From positions 1 through 64,000 of the forward strand of contig NZ_ABCQ01000010.1 of NCBI RefSeq assembly GCF_000170855.1: a stretch of DNA of 64,000 nt, given 5' to 3'. The stretch is from Moritella sp. PE36. Its GTDB lineage: Bacteria > Pseudomonadota > Gammaproteobacteria > Enterobacterales > Moritellaceae. Positions 18,343 through 27,071 of the stretch are shown piece after piece. Position numbers and translations under genes: made by a program. Under the pieces are notes generated by a model. That model did no database searches. It was given only the letters and a program-made list of their open reading frames with translations, and was not told the DNA's origin. Position 1 is the first letter of the stretch. The number at the start of each line of letters is the position of its first letter.

Positions 18343-21300
18343 ATGCTTAACTCTATAAAAAATCCTGATGCGCTAGCTAAACAATTTAATTCGAGTGCTT
18401 ATGAGTTGCTTGAAAAAATCGGTGAAGGCGGCTTTGGTTGCGTTTATCGGGCTAAACAGCTCAATACAGGCCAAAGTGTCGCGATCAAATTTTTGTCGAT
18501 CAGTGCTGAGTTTGATGATGCGAAAAAGCAGCGTTATATAGAACGTTTTCAACGTGAAACTCAACTCGTCGGTCTATTGCAACATCCTAATATCGTACGT
18601 TTATTAGATAAAGTTCATTGTGGTGAATTACTTTATGCGGTATTTGAATATGTTGATGGAAAAACATTAAAGCAAACCTTGATCGAGTCTGGTGCCTTAT
18701 CTCCGGTGGAAACCGTTGAAGTTATGTCGCAGGTACTGGATGCGTTAGCGCACGCTCATAAGCAAGGCGTGATCCACCGAGATATTAAACCAGCCAATAT
18801 TATGCTAACCAAATCCGGGGCAAAAACGCATGCCAAGGTATTAGATTTTGGCATTGGGACCCTGATCAGCGAAGCGCGTCAACTTGATTATAAAAGTATT
18901 ACCTTGACGCAAGAAACCTTAGGTACGCCTTCTTATAGTGCACCGGAACAGCTTAGGGGAGAGCCGCCGACATTAAAGACTGATCTTTATGTTTGGGGCT
19001 TGGTATTCATTGAATGTTTAACCGGTCAACCCGCAATCACAGGCTCCAATCTTGCGTCTATATTTCATAAGCAGCTGAGCCAAGAAAATGTGCCTCTGCC
19101 AGCCGCCATTGTCGGTCATCCTATCGCGGCGCTGCTTCGACGAGTACTGCAGAAAAAAGCACATGAACGCAGTGTTAATGCTGCTGCATTATACAAAGAT
19201 CTCATCCATATTAACCTCTCTAATTTGGTTGGTGAACTCGTTTCCCGAAAAGAACAGAACAGGCTATCAGATAGAAAATTACTACCAATGGATTGTGATG
19301 AGACGCTGATCAATAACAATGCTATTTATTATACAGGGCTTACTGAACGCAAGCAGATCACGGCATTAAGTATTTTTTTAAGCGCACGCTCGGTGACCGA
19401 TAACCCGATCGATCATGAAGTCGTTGATGCATTGCATCGAGACCAAAAAAATCAATGTCTAGATACTGCGATCCGCTATGGAGCATGTCATGTGGGTAGC
19501 TTAGGCGACAGCTTATTATTTTATTTTGGGTATCCAATGGTGAGTGATAATGATGTCCGTCTCTGCGCGCGCACGGCTCTGGATATTATTAGTAATTTAA
19601 ATAAGCGTAATGCCTTGCTAAGAACTAGTCAAGGTATTGAAATGGAGATCCGCATTGGTATGCACACTGGGTTAGTGACGAGCTATGCCGATGCTACACC
19701 AGAAGGTGATACGCCAAATATTGCGATGCAACTTGCACGTATGGCTGACGGTGAGCAGATACTGTGTTCAGATGTTAGCCGTGATTTGTTGAAAAGTTAT
19801 ATCGAATTCGAACCTGCGCAAGCCTGCATGTTGGGCGTGGGTCGTGTGGAAACACAGCTGTTCCGTTTACTCGCCGAACGTCAGGTTGAAGCATTTGGTT
19901 TTTTACGCAGTAGCCAGAAAAATTACGCATTTATTGGGCGTGAACAGGAACTTGAACAACTTTCAGAACTGTTAAATGATAGTGAACAAAATACGACTAA
20001 CTTAGTGCATGTTTGCGGTGAGGCTGGCATCGGTAAATCTAGGCTGGTATTTGAGCTGAGACATACAGCCCTGAAAATGCGTCACCATATAGCTCAGTGC
20101 TTGCCTGAACATAAAAATAATGCCCTCTATCCGATACTAAAAATATTGAAATATCGTTATTCATTAAATGATATAGCTCCTCAAGTTGCATTACAGCGCT
20201 TAACTCAGGCCATGCAGACGATGGAGTTAAGAACCCTAGAAAACAACACGCTTGAGGAGAAAAACCAAGGTTTTTCGGTACTCTGTAGCTGGCTTAATTT
20301 ACCTTTGGACGGCAGCTTACCGCTTAGTGATATGGTCCCTGAAGTACAAAAGAAATTGCTATTTTCGACCTTGATAGCCTTGCTCGCGGATGAAAAAATC
20401 AGTGATGGACAATGTGACCTAGAGAGTGCTGTCAAACAACGAAATTTGTTTATTTTTGAAGATCTACACTGGGCAGACCCAACCAGTTTAGAGTTCATTG
20501 CTGAATTTGTTACGGTACTAAAATCCACAAGTGATGTTGTTATTAGTACATCTCGTAAAGCGTTACCGGTATCGTTAGAACAATTGGGTTTTGACTCTAT
20601 AACACTACATAAGCTAACTACGGCAGCGACGGTCAAATTTATCCTCGCATTGTTTGATGATGAAACAGTGTCGGAAAATGTGCTGGATGTATTAATAGCG
20701 CGTACTGATGGTATCCCGCTATTTATTGAAGAATTGGCTAATATGCTGAAACAAAAAGAGCTAGTACACAAACTTAATGGCGTAATTGATTTTGTGAACC
20801 CTGATAAGCTTGATAAAGTGCCAAATAGCTTACGGGATTCTTTACAGCAAAAACTTGATGGTTTGCTTTATGCTAAAGAGACAGCTCAATTAGCAGCGAC
20901 TATAGGCCGTGAATTTGATTATGAGCTGTTGGTTGCCGCTTCTCATTACGGTGAAAGTCAGGTGCAGAATGATCTGAATGAATTGCTTGATGCTGAGATC
21001 ATTTATCTGCAACGTAAAGTCGCGGGCGATAGTTATATTTTCAAGCATGCGTTAGTGAAGGATGCCGCGTATGACAGTCAAACACAATCGGCAACGCTAG
21101 AGTCGCACAAAAAAATTGTCTATATATTGGAACAAGGGCAATCGGAGATAATCAAGAAAACCCCGTTGATTTATATTGATCATCTTTTTGACTCCGGTAA
21201 TGCAGTTAAGGCATTTGAACAATCTGTGAACATAGGTACAGCGCTGTCGATTGACGGCCATTTTATTTATGCCATGAATATGATTGAACACTCGCTGAAT

Positions 21301-22293
21301 AATTTACATCGTATTGTTGAGGACGATAGACCGACATGCGAGGCTGACTTACGTTTAACTTATAGTATGTTGTTAATGACAGTGAAAGGCTTTGGCTCTG
21401 AAGACTATAAAAGAAATATCGCCAAGATAGATAAACTGCCACTGGAAAAATTAGATTCAGAAAGACAATGTTCAATTTACTTTAGTCTGATGATCAATTA
21501 CGCGGTACTAACTCAATTACCACAGGGGTTAATGAAATATAACGAACTGGATAAGTTAGTGACCATACCTGAACATTTCACGGCGTTAATTCATTTTGTG
21601 AATGCGCTTATACTTCATTCTTCGGGAGACGCTCCCCAAGCGTACCAAGAATATAGCTTGGCAAAATATAAATATAACCAAGTTAGTGAGTCTAATTTGG
21701 TTGCTTGTAAGGATAATTACCGAAGACATGTCCCTTATGATCTGTTGAGTGCCTTACATTCACATCATGCGTTAGCGTTATTAGAGAGGGATGAGCTCGA
21801 GAGCAGCAATCTTATACTGGCTAAGCAAGAATTAGATCTCGCCTATGATGCGGCTAATGATTCTCAAGACCCACATACCCTTGCGTTCTTTTATTTCCAC
21901 CGTGCTCAATTTGCGTATTACATGAAAGATTTTAAATCGATGAAAAAGTATGCGCTACGTTCGCAAGAAATTGCCAGCAAAAACAATATCGTTACCTGGA
22001 AATCAATGTCAACGTTTCTACTCGGCTGGGTATTAGTTAATGTTGAGGGAAAACAGCATGGTTTAGAATTAATGGATGCGGGTTATATAGAATGGTCTAG
22101 CGCGGGTGCTATTTCTCATCGCGCTTGGATGCAGGCATTAATGGCTCAGAGTTACGCGAAATTAGACCAACGTGAACAAAGTACAACCTTGATGACCTCT
22201 GCATTAGCGCAGCTCGAGTGTGATGGTGAAAAACGTTTTGCATTCGATATTCTGGCTATTCAAAAGAGTCTCTCTGACCCCCTTTTTAGTTAA
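18343..22293 (+). CDS. Giant Ser/Thr protein kinase - cyclase-like - AAA ATPase - TPR signalling protein
   Basis: The 1316-residue protein starts with a Hanks-type kinase (about 18-290): G-E-G-G-F-G-C-V-Y, V-A-I-K, H-R-D-I-K-P-A-N and D-F-G are all intact. Residues about 340-515 resemble a class III nucleotide cyclase domain (V-G-S-L-G-D-S-L-L-F-Y-F-G and R-I-G-M-H-T-G-L-V). The first metal-binding Asp region reads L-S-I-F-L-S-A-R, so catalysis is doubtful. An AAA/STAND ATPase follows with F-I-G-R-E, Walker A G-E-A-G-I-G-K-S near 560 and L-H-W-A-D-P. A long helical TPR-like tail comes last. No transmembrane segment is seen. It probably phosphorylates partners such as the FHA regulator at 25948 (inference). 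Confidence 0.88.
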   Translation: MLNSIKNPDALAKQFNSSAYELLEKIGEGGFGCVYRAKQLNTGQSVAIKFLSISAEFDDAKKQRYIERFQRETQLVGLLQHPNIVRLLDKVHCGELLYAVFEYVDGKTLKQTLIESGALSPVETVEVMSQVLDALAHAHKQGVIHRDIKPANIMLTKSGAKTHAKVLDFGIGTLISEARQLDYKSITLTQETLGTPSYSAPEQLRGEPPTLKTDLYVWGLVFIECLTGQPAITGSNLASIFHKQLSQENVPLPAAIVGHPIAALLRRVLQKKAHERSVNAAALYKDLIHINLSNLVGELVSRKEQNRLSDRKLLPMDCDETLINNNAIYYTGLTERKQITALSIFLSARSVTDNPIDHEVVDALHRDQKNQCLDTAIRYGACHVGSLGDSLLFYFGYPMVSDNDVRLCARTALDIISNLNKRNALLRTSQGIEMEIRIGMHTGLVTSYADATPEGDTPNIAMQLARMADGEQILCSDVSRDLLKSYIEFEPAQACMLGVGRVETQLFRLLAERQVEAFGFLRSSQKNYAFIGREQELEQLSELLNDSEQNTTNLVHVCGEAGIGKSRLVFELRHTALKMRHHIAQCLPEHKNNALYPILKILKYRYSLNDIAPQVALQRLTQAMQTMELRTLENNTLEEKNQGFSVLCSWLNLPLDGSLPLSDMVPEVQKKLLFSTLIALLADEKISDGQCDLESAVKQRNLFIFEDLHWADPTSLEFIAEFVTVLKSTSDVVISTSRKALPVSLEQLGFDSITLHKLTTAATVKFILALFDDETVSENVLDVLIARTDGIPLFIEELANMLKQKELVHKLNGVIDFVNPDKLDKVPNSLRDSLQQKLDGLLYAKETAQLAATIGREFDYELLVAASHYGESQVQNDLNELLDAEIIYLQRKVAGDSYIFKHALVKDAAYDSQTQSATLESHKKIVYILEQGQSEIIKKTPLIYIDHLFDSGNAVKAFEQSVNIGTALSIDGHFIYAMNMIEHSLNNLHRIVEDDRPTCEADLRLTYSMLLMTVKGFGSEDYKRNIAKIDKLPLEKLDSERQCSIYFSLMINYAVLTQLPQGLMKYNELDKLVTIPEHFTALIHFVNALILHSSGDAPQAYQEYSLAKYKYNQVSESNLVACKDNYRRHVPYDLLSALHSHHALALLERDELESSNLILAKQELDLAYDAANDSQDPHTLAFFYFHRAQFAYYMKDFKSMKKYALRSQEIASKNNIVTWKSMSTFLLGWVLVNVEGKQHGLELMDAGYIEWSSAGAISHRAWMQALMAQSYAKLDQREQSTTLMTSALAQLECDGEKRFAFDILAIQKSLSDPLFS

Positions 22294-22311
22294 ATCCACC
22301 CTGTTTATGTA

Positions 22312-22359
22312 ATAAGGCGTAATATTATTTCTTAGTAAATAAGATAATCTACGCCTTAT
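22312..22359. repeat. 10-bp perfect inverted repeat downstream of the kinase gene
   Basis: ATAAGGCGTA (22312-22321) and TACGCCTTAT (22350-22359) enclose an AT-rich loop that can partly pair with itself. There is no T run directly after it, so it is only a possible terminator or RNA-stability hairpin for the kinase mRNA. Confidence 0.5.
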
Positions 22360-22438
22360 CCTGTTATATACACTTTATTTGATCACTGTTTAACATGTTC
22401 AATATTATTCTAATGAAGAAAGGAAATTTAAGTTTTAT

Positions 22439-23944
22439 ATGGATGTCTTGATAAATGATAAGAAAAAACAACTAATTATAGGTGCTGTTGTTTTGCTTCT
22501 ATGTTTTTATAGTGCGATCGCAAACTCATATACTAATGATAATAATACGGCTACGAATGATGCGTTAATTAATCAATTACCGACCACTACATCCTGTCCC
22601 GGTTATCAGAATATCAGTAATAAACCATTTTCAATTCTTGCTTGTTTTGCCGCGACATTAGGCAATAATCGAACCAACCAAACTTTGATCCGTGATGCTT
22701 ATCGACAGTTTCATGCGCTTAACTGGCCTGTCGATGGGGATACAATTGGCTTGCCTAATTATGCTTTAAAAAGTTCGGAACAGGCTGATACCTTCCCTGT
22801 GTGGCAATCATGGCCAACGACTCACCAGGTGAAATATACGGATATAAATAATTGGGATGAGAATGATTTTACCATTCCTACATCATGTGGTTATTTATTT
22901 GAGAAAACGTCTCAGGGGAAAGGCTCTAAATATACAGCCTTTATTAAGCAATATCCGACAGTGCCTCGAGGACCTAAAATAGAAGTATTAACGAATGCTG
23001 TGAATCCGCAAAATGATATTGTTGTTGATATTAATGCGCAGGCAGTCAGGTATCAAGTGTATATGAATAAACCGGCTTTTGAATTTTCAAAAGGGTTATC
23101 TTCATCAGTAACTGATGACATAAATTATCCGGTTGCTAAAGGAGTTTCTGAACAGTACGGCATCACACAAAGTGCCGTACGAGGAGCCATCTTCATTAAA
23201 GCGGCCTGGAAAGTATTACAGCCTGAAGAATTTGCTAATTACCATAAGTCGTTCGCAGTGGTTACGTCGGAAACAGCGGATGGAATGGAAATATGTGAAC
23301 TTAACGTTGTAGGCCTATCGGCAATGCATATAGTAAATAAAAATAATCCTAAAAACATTGGTTCACCTGGGTCTAGCGCTAACGAAACTAATAAGTGGAG
23401 CTGGGCAACGTATGAATTTGTTGGGAATGCTCCTTCGTACACCTTTACTGAGGATGGTATCGAAGAATTAACAGAGAATAGTATCAAACCTACATTAGGT
23501 AACTCTTGGGCCTTTTTTAAGCAGGATTGGACTGGATTACGAAAAGTGTGTGTGAATGAAAAGGGCCTGTGGCAGCAAAATTTATCCTCATGTCCAATCA
23601 ATAAAAATGGTTGTGGGAAGGAAGAACCTTGCGAAAAAAGTACCATAGTTTTACATCCTTCTGAGCAGGACGTCAAAAATCTAACCAGTTACAACAATGC
23701 CACAATGCGGGAACTTAAAAATAGTGTATGGAAAAATTACCGCATAATTAATAATCAGTGGTCAGATATGGGATATGTAAAGCCAGAAAAACTTGAAAAT
23801 CCAATATTGGAAGCCTTCAGTAAAAAAAGAACGAGCTGTAGCGGTTGCCATAAACGTGCCAATAAAGCGAAGTTTAACGATTTTATTTTTTCGGAAAGAA
23901 TAAAAGATGTGTTTACTGGAACTAAGATTAATTTATCAAATTAG
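22439..23944 (+). CDS. Exported protein with one cytochrome-type CxxCH motif, unrecognised family
   Basis: A 501-residue protein with an N-terminal signal or anchor helix (about 11-28) and a large domain I do not recognise. A C-terminal C-S-G-C-H motif (S-C-S-G-C-H-K-R-A-N) could bind haem c covalently. Other cysteines come in pairs (for example C-G-K-E-E-P-C), suggesting a disulfide-bonded extracytoplasmic protein. The segment from the first Cys (C-P-G-Y-Q-N) through the N-W-P-V-D-G and P-V-W-Q-S-W-P blocks looks conserved. AGGAAA upstream serves as ribosome-binding site. It may be a secreted monohaem cytochrome or an enzyme with a haem tail; function is unknown. Confidence 0.65.
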   Translation: MDVLINDKKKQLIIGAVVLLLCFYSAIANSYTNDNNTATNDALINQLPTTTSCPGYQNISNKPFSILACFAATLGNNRTNQTLIRDAYRQFHALNWPVDGDTIGLPNYALKSSEQADTFPVWQSWPTTHQVKYTDINNWDENDFTIPTSCGYLFEKTSQGKGSKYTAFIKQYPTVPRGPKIEVLTNAVNPQNDIVVDINAQAVRYQVYMNKPAFEFSKGLSSSVTDDINYPVAKGVSEQYGITQSAVRGAIFIKAAWKVLQPEEFANYHKSFAVVTSETADGMEICELNVVGLSAMHIVNKNNPKNIGSPGSSANETNKWSWATYEFVGNAPSYTFTEDGIEELTENSIKPTLGNSWAFFKQDWTGLRKVCVNEKGLWQQNLSSCPINKNGCGKEEPCEKSTIVLHPSEQDVKNLTSYNNATMRELKNSVWKNYRIINNQWSDMGYVKPEKLENPILEAFSKKRTSCSGCHKRANKAKFNDFIFSERIKDVFTGTKINLSN

Positions 23945-23997
23945 TCACAAAAAAATAATAAATAAGTCATAAAACTAAAAAATAAGGAAGAGAGTAA

Positions 23998-24699
23998 ATG
24001 CCAAATACTACAGATATAGAGAAGTTATTTTTATTTCGCGATCAATTTTGCTGTATTCAATTAATCGTTGCTATGGTTAGCGACAATGAATTGCAAATTA
24101 CTACTAGTTCTATCTATCCGGGTATTTCGGGCGAGGGCGATAATAAAGCAAAATTAAAAGCAAAGTTGAAAGATTTATATTATTTACCTAACTCGGTTAT
24201 TCAGCTTGCAGAGTCTAATGTGTTACTCGATCTTGTCGATCGTTATCTTGACGAACCAAGTAAATTATCAAGTGTCGTGATGAGCGACGATTTTGCATCA
24301 TTATTGGTTGATGTTACGGGCAGTCTAGATGCTGAGCCACGACTTAAACTATTGTTAGGTAATGCGAACTACCGCTGTGCTTTTTCAAATACAGATAATC
24401 TTGATTTTGTTGAGCAAACTCAGCTGGCAGATAAAGATGTTACGATCCTCAGCAGTACTGAACAAGGTAAGTTAGCGTTATTAATCCATGCAATTGCATC
24501 TGACAAAGCGGTACGTGATGACGTTATCGCTTGTACACAAAAAAGTGAAATTGTAACTATATTAAGCTCTATTAAGCTAGCTAATGCGCAGTGTATCTCA
24601 ATGCAAACTGCAGGTATTATTGGCGACTATTTAAGTTGTAATGATGTTAACGGATTAACAACTTTCCTTGGTAGTAATACTTATAAAGCATCTTGGTAA
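23998..24699 (+). CDS. Hypothetical cytoplasmic protein, unrecognised
   Basis: The 233-residue protein has no signal peptide or membrane segment and has an acidic, Leu/Ser-rich helical character. I cannot assign a family. A strong ribosome-binding site (AAGGAAGAGAG) precedes the ATG. It lies 53 bases after the CxxCH protein gene and is followed by a strong terminator at 24785-24828, so the two may be one transcript. Five cysteines are scattered through it (two adjacent near residue 18), with no metal-binding spacing that I recognise. It could be an accessory factor of the kinase/FHA neighbourhood (inference from position only). Confidence 0.55.
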   Translation: MPNTTDIEKLFLFRDQFCCIQLIVAMVSDNELQITTSSIYPGISGEGDNKAKLKAKLKDLYYLPNSVIQLAESNVLLDLVDRYLDEPSKLSSVVMSDDFASLLVDVTGSLDAEPRLKLLLGNANYRCAFSNTDNLDFVEQTQLADKDVTILSSTEQGKLALLIHAIASDKAVRDDVIACTQKSEIVTILSSIKLANAQCISMQTAGIIGDYLSCNDVNGLTTFLGSNTYKASW

Positions 24700-24784
24700 T
24701 ACATTCAACTTACTGTCATTTTATTGTGAAAGAGCAAGTCGTCACGATATAAATTTGGCATGCTTTACTTCATAAAATAAGTGT

Positions 24785-24828
24785 AATATTACAACTTATT
24801 ACAAGTGTAATAAGTTGTAATATTTTTT
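24785..24828 (+). terminator. Perfect 19-bp inverted repeat with T run, strong terminator
   Basis: The arms 24785-24803 and 24806-24824 are exact reverse complements, giving in practice an 18-bp stem with a 4-base loop. The run TTTTTT follows at 24823-24828. It terminates the unit ending with the 233-residue hypothetical gene. The arms are unusually long and AT-rich for a terminator. Confidence 0.8.
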
Positions 24829-25000
24829 AGCTCTTAAAAAGGATAATCTGGATCTAGATTGTTTACTAATACACAGTTTGCCTTTTAGCAAGTTGTATAA
24901 TAGAAACAGTGACGAGCCCCGTTATTATTTTAATAATAACTTGAGGAAGGTCAGATATTTTATATTGCTGACTTGGAAACATAAGTTGGTGATAATAACA

Positions 25001-25918
25001 ATGACAGCACACACTCGGTTACTTCATAAGTTATTTAATTTTAGCCTCACATATCCGCGATTGTTCAATATGCGGTTCAAACCCAAAGCAGCCGACAAAG
25101 CCTGCATCGATTTGGCGAATAAATTGCAGTCCAGTCTGGATCCTGAAGTATTATTAGCTATTTTCAAGCAGAGTCTCAGCGAATATATCCCTATCTGCAA
25201 TCTGGCGTTTCAAACTGAAAATTGCATTTTTACAACAGAAATGTTGGCTCCCGGTAATACTAGCTTACAGTTCGATTTGTCTGATGACGGTTATACTTTG
25301 GGTCAATTAGAGTGTGATTTAGAACAAAGCCTGACGATAGCACAGCAAACGTTATTAACCTTGTTATCTAAAGTGTTAGTCTATCCGTTACGCAATGCGC
25401 TGGAATATCAGAAAGTGAAATTGCTGGCATTTCAAGACAGCTTGACGGGGTTAGCTAACAGAAATCAATTTGAACACTGCTATCAACAATTAGCTGTAAG
25501 TAGCTATAAAAAACAAGTGAATTTCTCACTACTTATAATTGATCTTGATGGTTTTAAACGGGTTAACGATAAACACGGTCACCAAACCGGGGACCTTGTG
25601 TTGGCCAATTTTGCGCAGCTATTATTACAGTTCAGCAGTGAACGTGCACAGATATTTCGATTCGCTGGAGATGAGTTTACTATTTTGATCAATGATGCAG
25701 ATAAACATTTCATCTCATGTTTTGCGCAGGAGATTAAACATGCGGTAGCTAGAAATAGTTCATTAGCTAAATTTAAGCTATCTTGCAGTATCGGCAGTGC
25801 CAAGTTTCAGAGTCATGACACATTGGATAGCTTGTTTGCCCGCGCGGATAAAGCTTTATATCGAGCGAAAGGAAAGGGGCGAAATTGTGTTGAATTGGCG
25901 CCCTGCACAGAACTGTAA
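25001..25918 (+). CDS. GGDEF-domain protein with variant AGDEF signature
   Basis: An N-terminal domain of about 135 residues without recognised motif precedes a GGDEF domain with D-S-L-T-G-L-A-N-R-N and F-R-F-A-G-D-E-F. The first Gly of GGDEF is Ala. Some AGDEF cyclases are active, so activity cannot be excluded. No RxxD I-site is present (S-E-R-A at that position). I start at the ATG at 25001 (306 residues). An upstream TTG at 24878 would add 41 residues without a ribosome-binding site. It lies 30 bases before the FHA-regulator gene and may be co-transcribed with it. Confidence 0.85.
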   Translation: MTAHTRLLHKLFNFSLTYPRLFNMRFKPKAADKACIDLANKLQSSLDPEVLLAIFKQSLSEYIPICNLAFQTENCIFTTEMLAPGNTSLQFDLSDDGYTLGQLECDLEQSLTIAQQTLLTLLSKVLVYPLRNALEYQKVKLLAFQDSLTGLANRNQFEHCYQQLAVSSYKKQVNFSLLIIDLDGFKRVNDKHGHQTGDLVLANFAQLLLQFSSERAQIFRFAGDEFTILINDADKHFISCFAQEIKHAVARNSSLAKFKLSCSIGSAKFQSHDTLDSLFARADKALYRAKGKGRNCVELAPCTEL

Positions 25919-25947
25919 ATGTAACAGATACGACTAAATAATTATAG

Positions 25948-26916
25948 ATGGAGTTGCTTATGGCAAAAATTATTAATCTTAATACCGAAGAGCAAGTCAC
26001 TTTAATGCTACAGCATCTCTTTGGTCGGCACCCTAATTCTTCGCACACCTTATTGTTTTCACCCGATGCTTCTCGAATGCATGCAACTATTTTTTGGGAT
26101 CGCGGTATGTGGGTACTGCAAGATTCCAGCAGTAATGGTACTTATGTTAATGGTAAACTGATTCATCGAGGTAGTGCTCACCATTTACATCTGGGTGACC
26201 TGATTAATTTCGCCAGCCTGTCCGGTGATACATGGCGTATTGTTGATCTGTCTCCGCCAAATAGCTTGTTAATACCAGTGACGCCTGGATTACCGACTGT
26301 GGTGCTGAAAGATTTAACAGTATTACCGAATGAAGACCAGCCAGAGAATACGTTATACATATCGGCCAGTGGTCACTGGGTATGCGAAAGTGAATCTGGT
26401 GTATCTGTGCTTAAAACCGGAGATTTGGTCGGTAGCCGAGAACAAGCGTGGCGTTTTATTGAAGCCAGTGCCACTGCGGAAACCTTGCATAACGATGTTT
26501 TGGTTCTTGCAACGGTAGAACAAACATCAATACAATTTGTGGTTAGTCAAAATGAAGAACATGTTGCGATGAAACTCATCATGGGTGAGCAGGAATACGA
26601 TTTAGGACAACGTAATCATCACTATTTATTGTTAATTCTAGCTCGAAAACGTCTGGAAGACATAGCTCAAGGGCTGAGAGCAAGTGAGCAAGGCTGGATT
26701 GATAAAGAGTTACTGAGCAAGATGCTGGGACAGAGTGAAAACCATATAAATATTCAAATATATCGTTTTCGCAAGCAGATTGTTAAGTTATTGTCTAACT
26801 CGACTCGTTTACCGCAGGCTATTGAACGACGAACAAGAGAAATCCGCTTTGCTTATGACAACGTAGAGATCACTGGTGGTGCTGAGTTCATAGCAGTTAA
26901 AAGTAAAACTGTTTGA
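25948..26916 (+). CDS. FHA-domain protein with C-terminal winged-helix DNA-binding domain
   Basis: Residues about 20-100 form a forkhead-associated phosphothreonine-binding domain: G-R-H, S-R-M-H-A-T-I and S-S-N-G-T-Y-V-N-G are the classic FHA signatures. The C-terminal third (about 215-290; L-L-L-I-L-A-R-K-R ... L-S-K-M-L-G ... I-N-I-Q-I-Y-R-F-R-K-Q-I) reads like an OmpR/SARP-type winged helix. This suggests a transcription regulator that docks on a phosphorylated partner. The Ser/Thr kinase at 18343 is the obvious candidate (inference). The start has a weak ribosome-binding site (ATGGAG). A shorter start at the Met five codons in (M-A-K-I-I-N) is equally possible. Confidence 0.85.
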   Translation: MELLMAKIINLNTEEQVTLMLQHLFGRHPNSSHTLLFSPDASRMHATIFWDRGMWVLQDSSSNGTYVNGKLIHRGSAHHLHLGDLINFASLSGDTWRIVDLSPPNSLLIPVTPGLPTVVLKDLTVLPNEDQPENTLYISASGHWVCESESGVSVLKTGDLVGSREQAWRFIEASATAETLHNDVLVLATVEQTSIQFVVSQNEEHVAMKLIMGEQEYDLGQRNHHYLLLILARKRLEDIAQGLRASEQGWIDKELLSKMLGQSENHINIQIYRFRKQIVKLLSNSTRLPQAIERRTREIRFAYDNVEITGGAEFIAVKSKTV

Positions 26917-27071
26917 TGAATAATTACTGAGCTAAAGAGCAATTAGTTTGGTAATAGAGAGGGTATAAGCGCTAAAATATAAATAACCAGCGGGTGGTTT
27001 AATCCTGCCTGTTGCGGTATCAGTACCTTGCCTAGAGAATAGGGGGGCAGGGCGAAGTTCACTGATTTATG

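Noticed and set aside
20205-20771. 188-codon open frame on the minus strand inside the giant kinase gene
   Set aside because: It is antisense to the clear ATPase domain on the plus strand and has Ser-rich, family-less composition, so it is a shadow frame.
22312-22359. Inverted repeat after the kinase gene as a proven terminator
   Set aside because: Long AT-rich loop and no T run after the second arm, so it is kept only as an inverted repeat.
23239-23676. 145-codon frame antisense to the CxxCH protein gene
   Set aside because: Antisense to a well-supported frame with ribosome-binding site; no recognisable motif.
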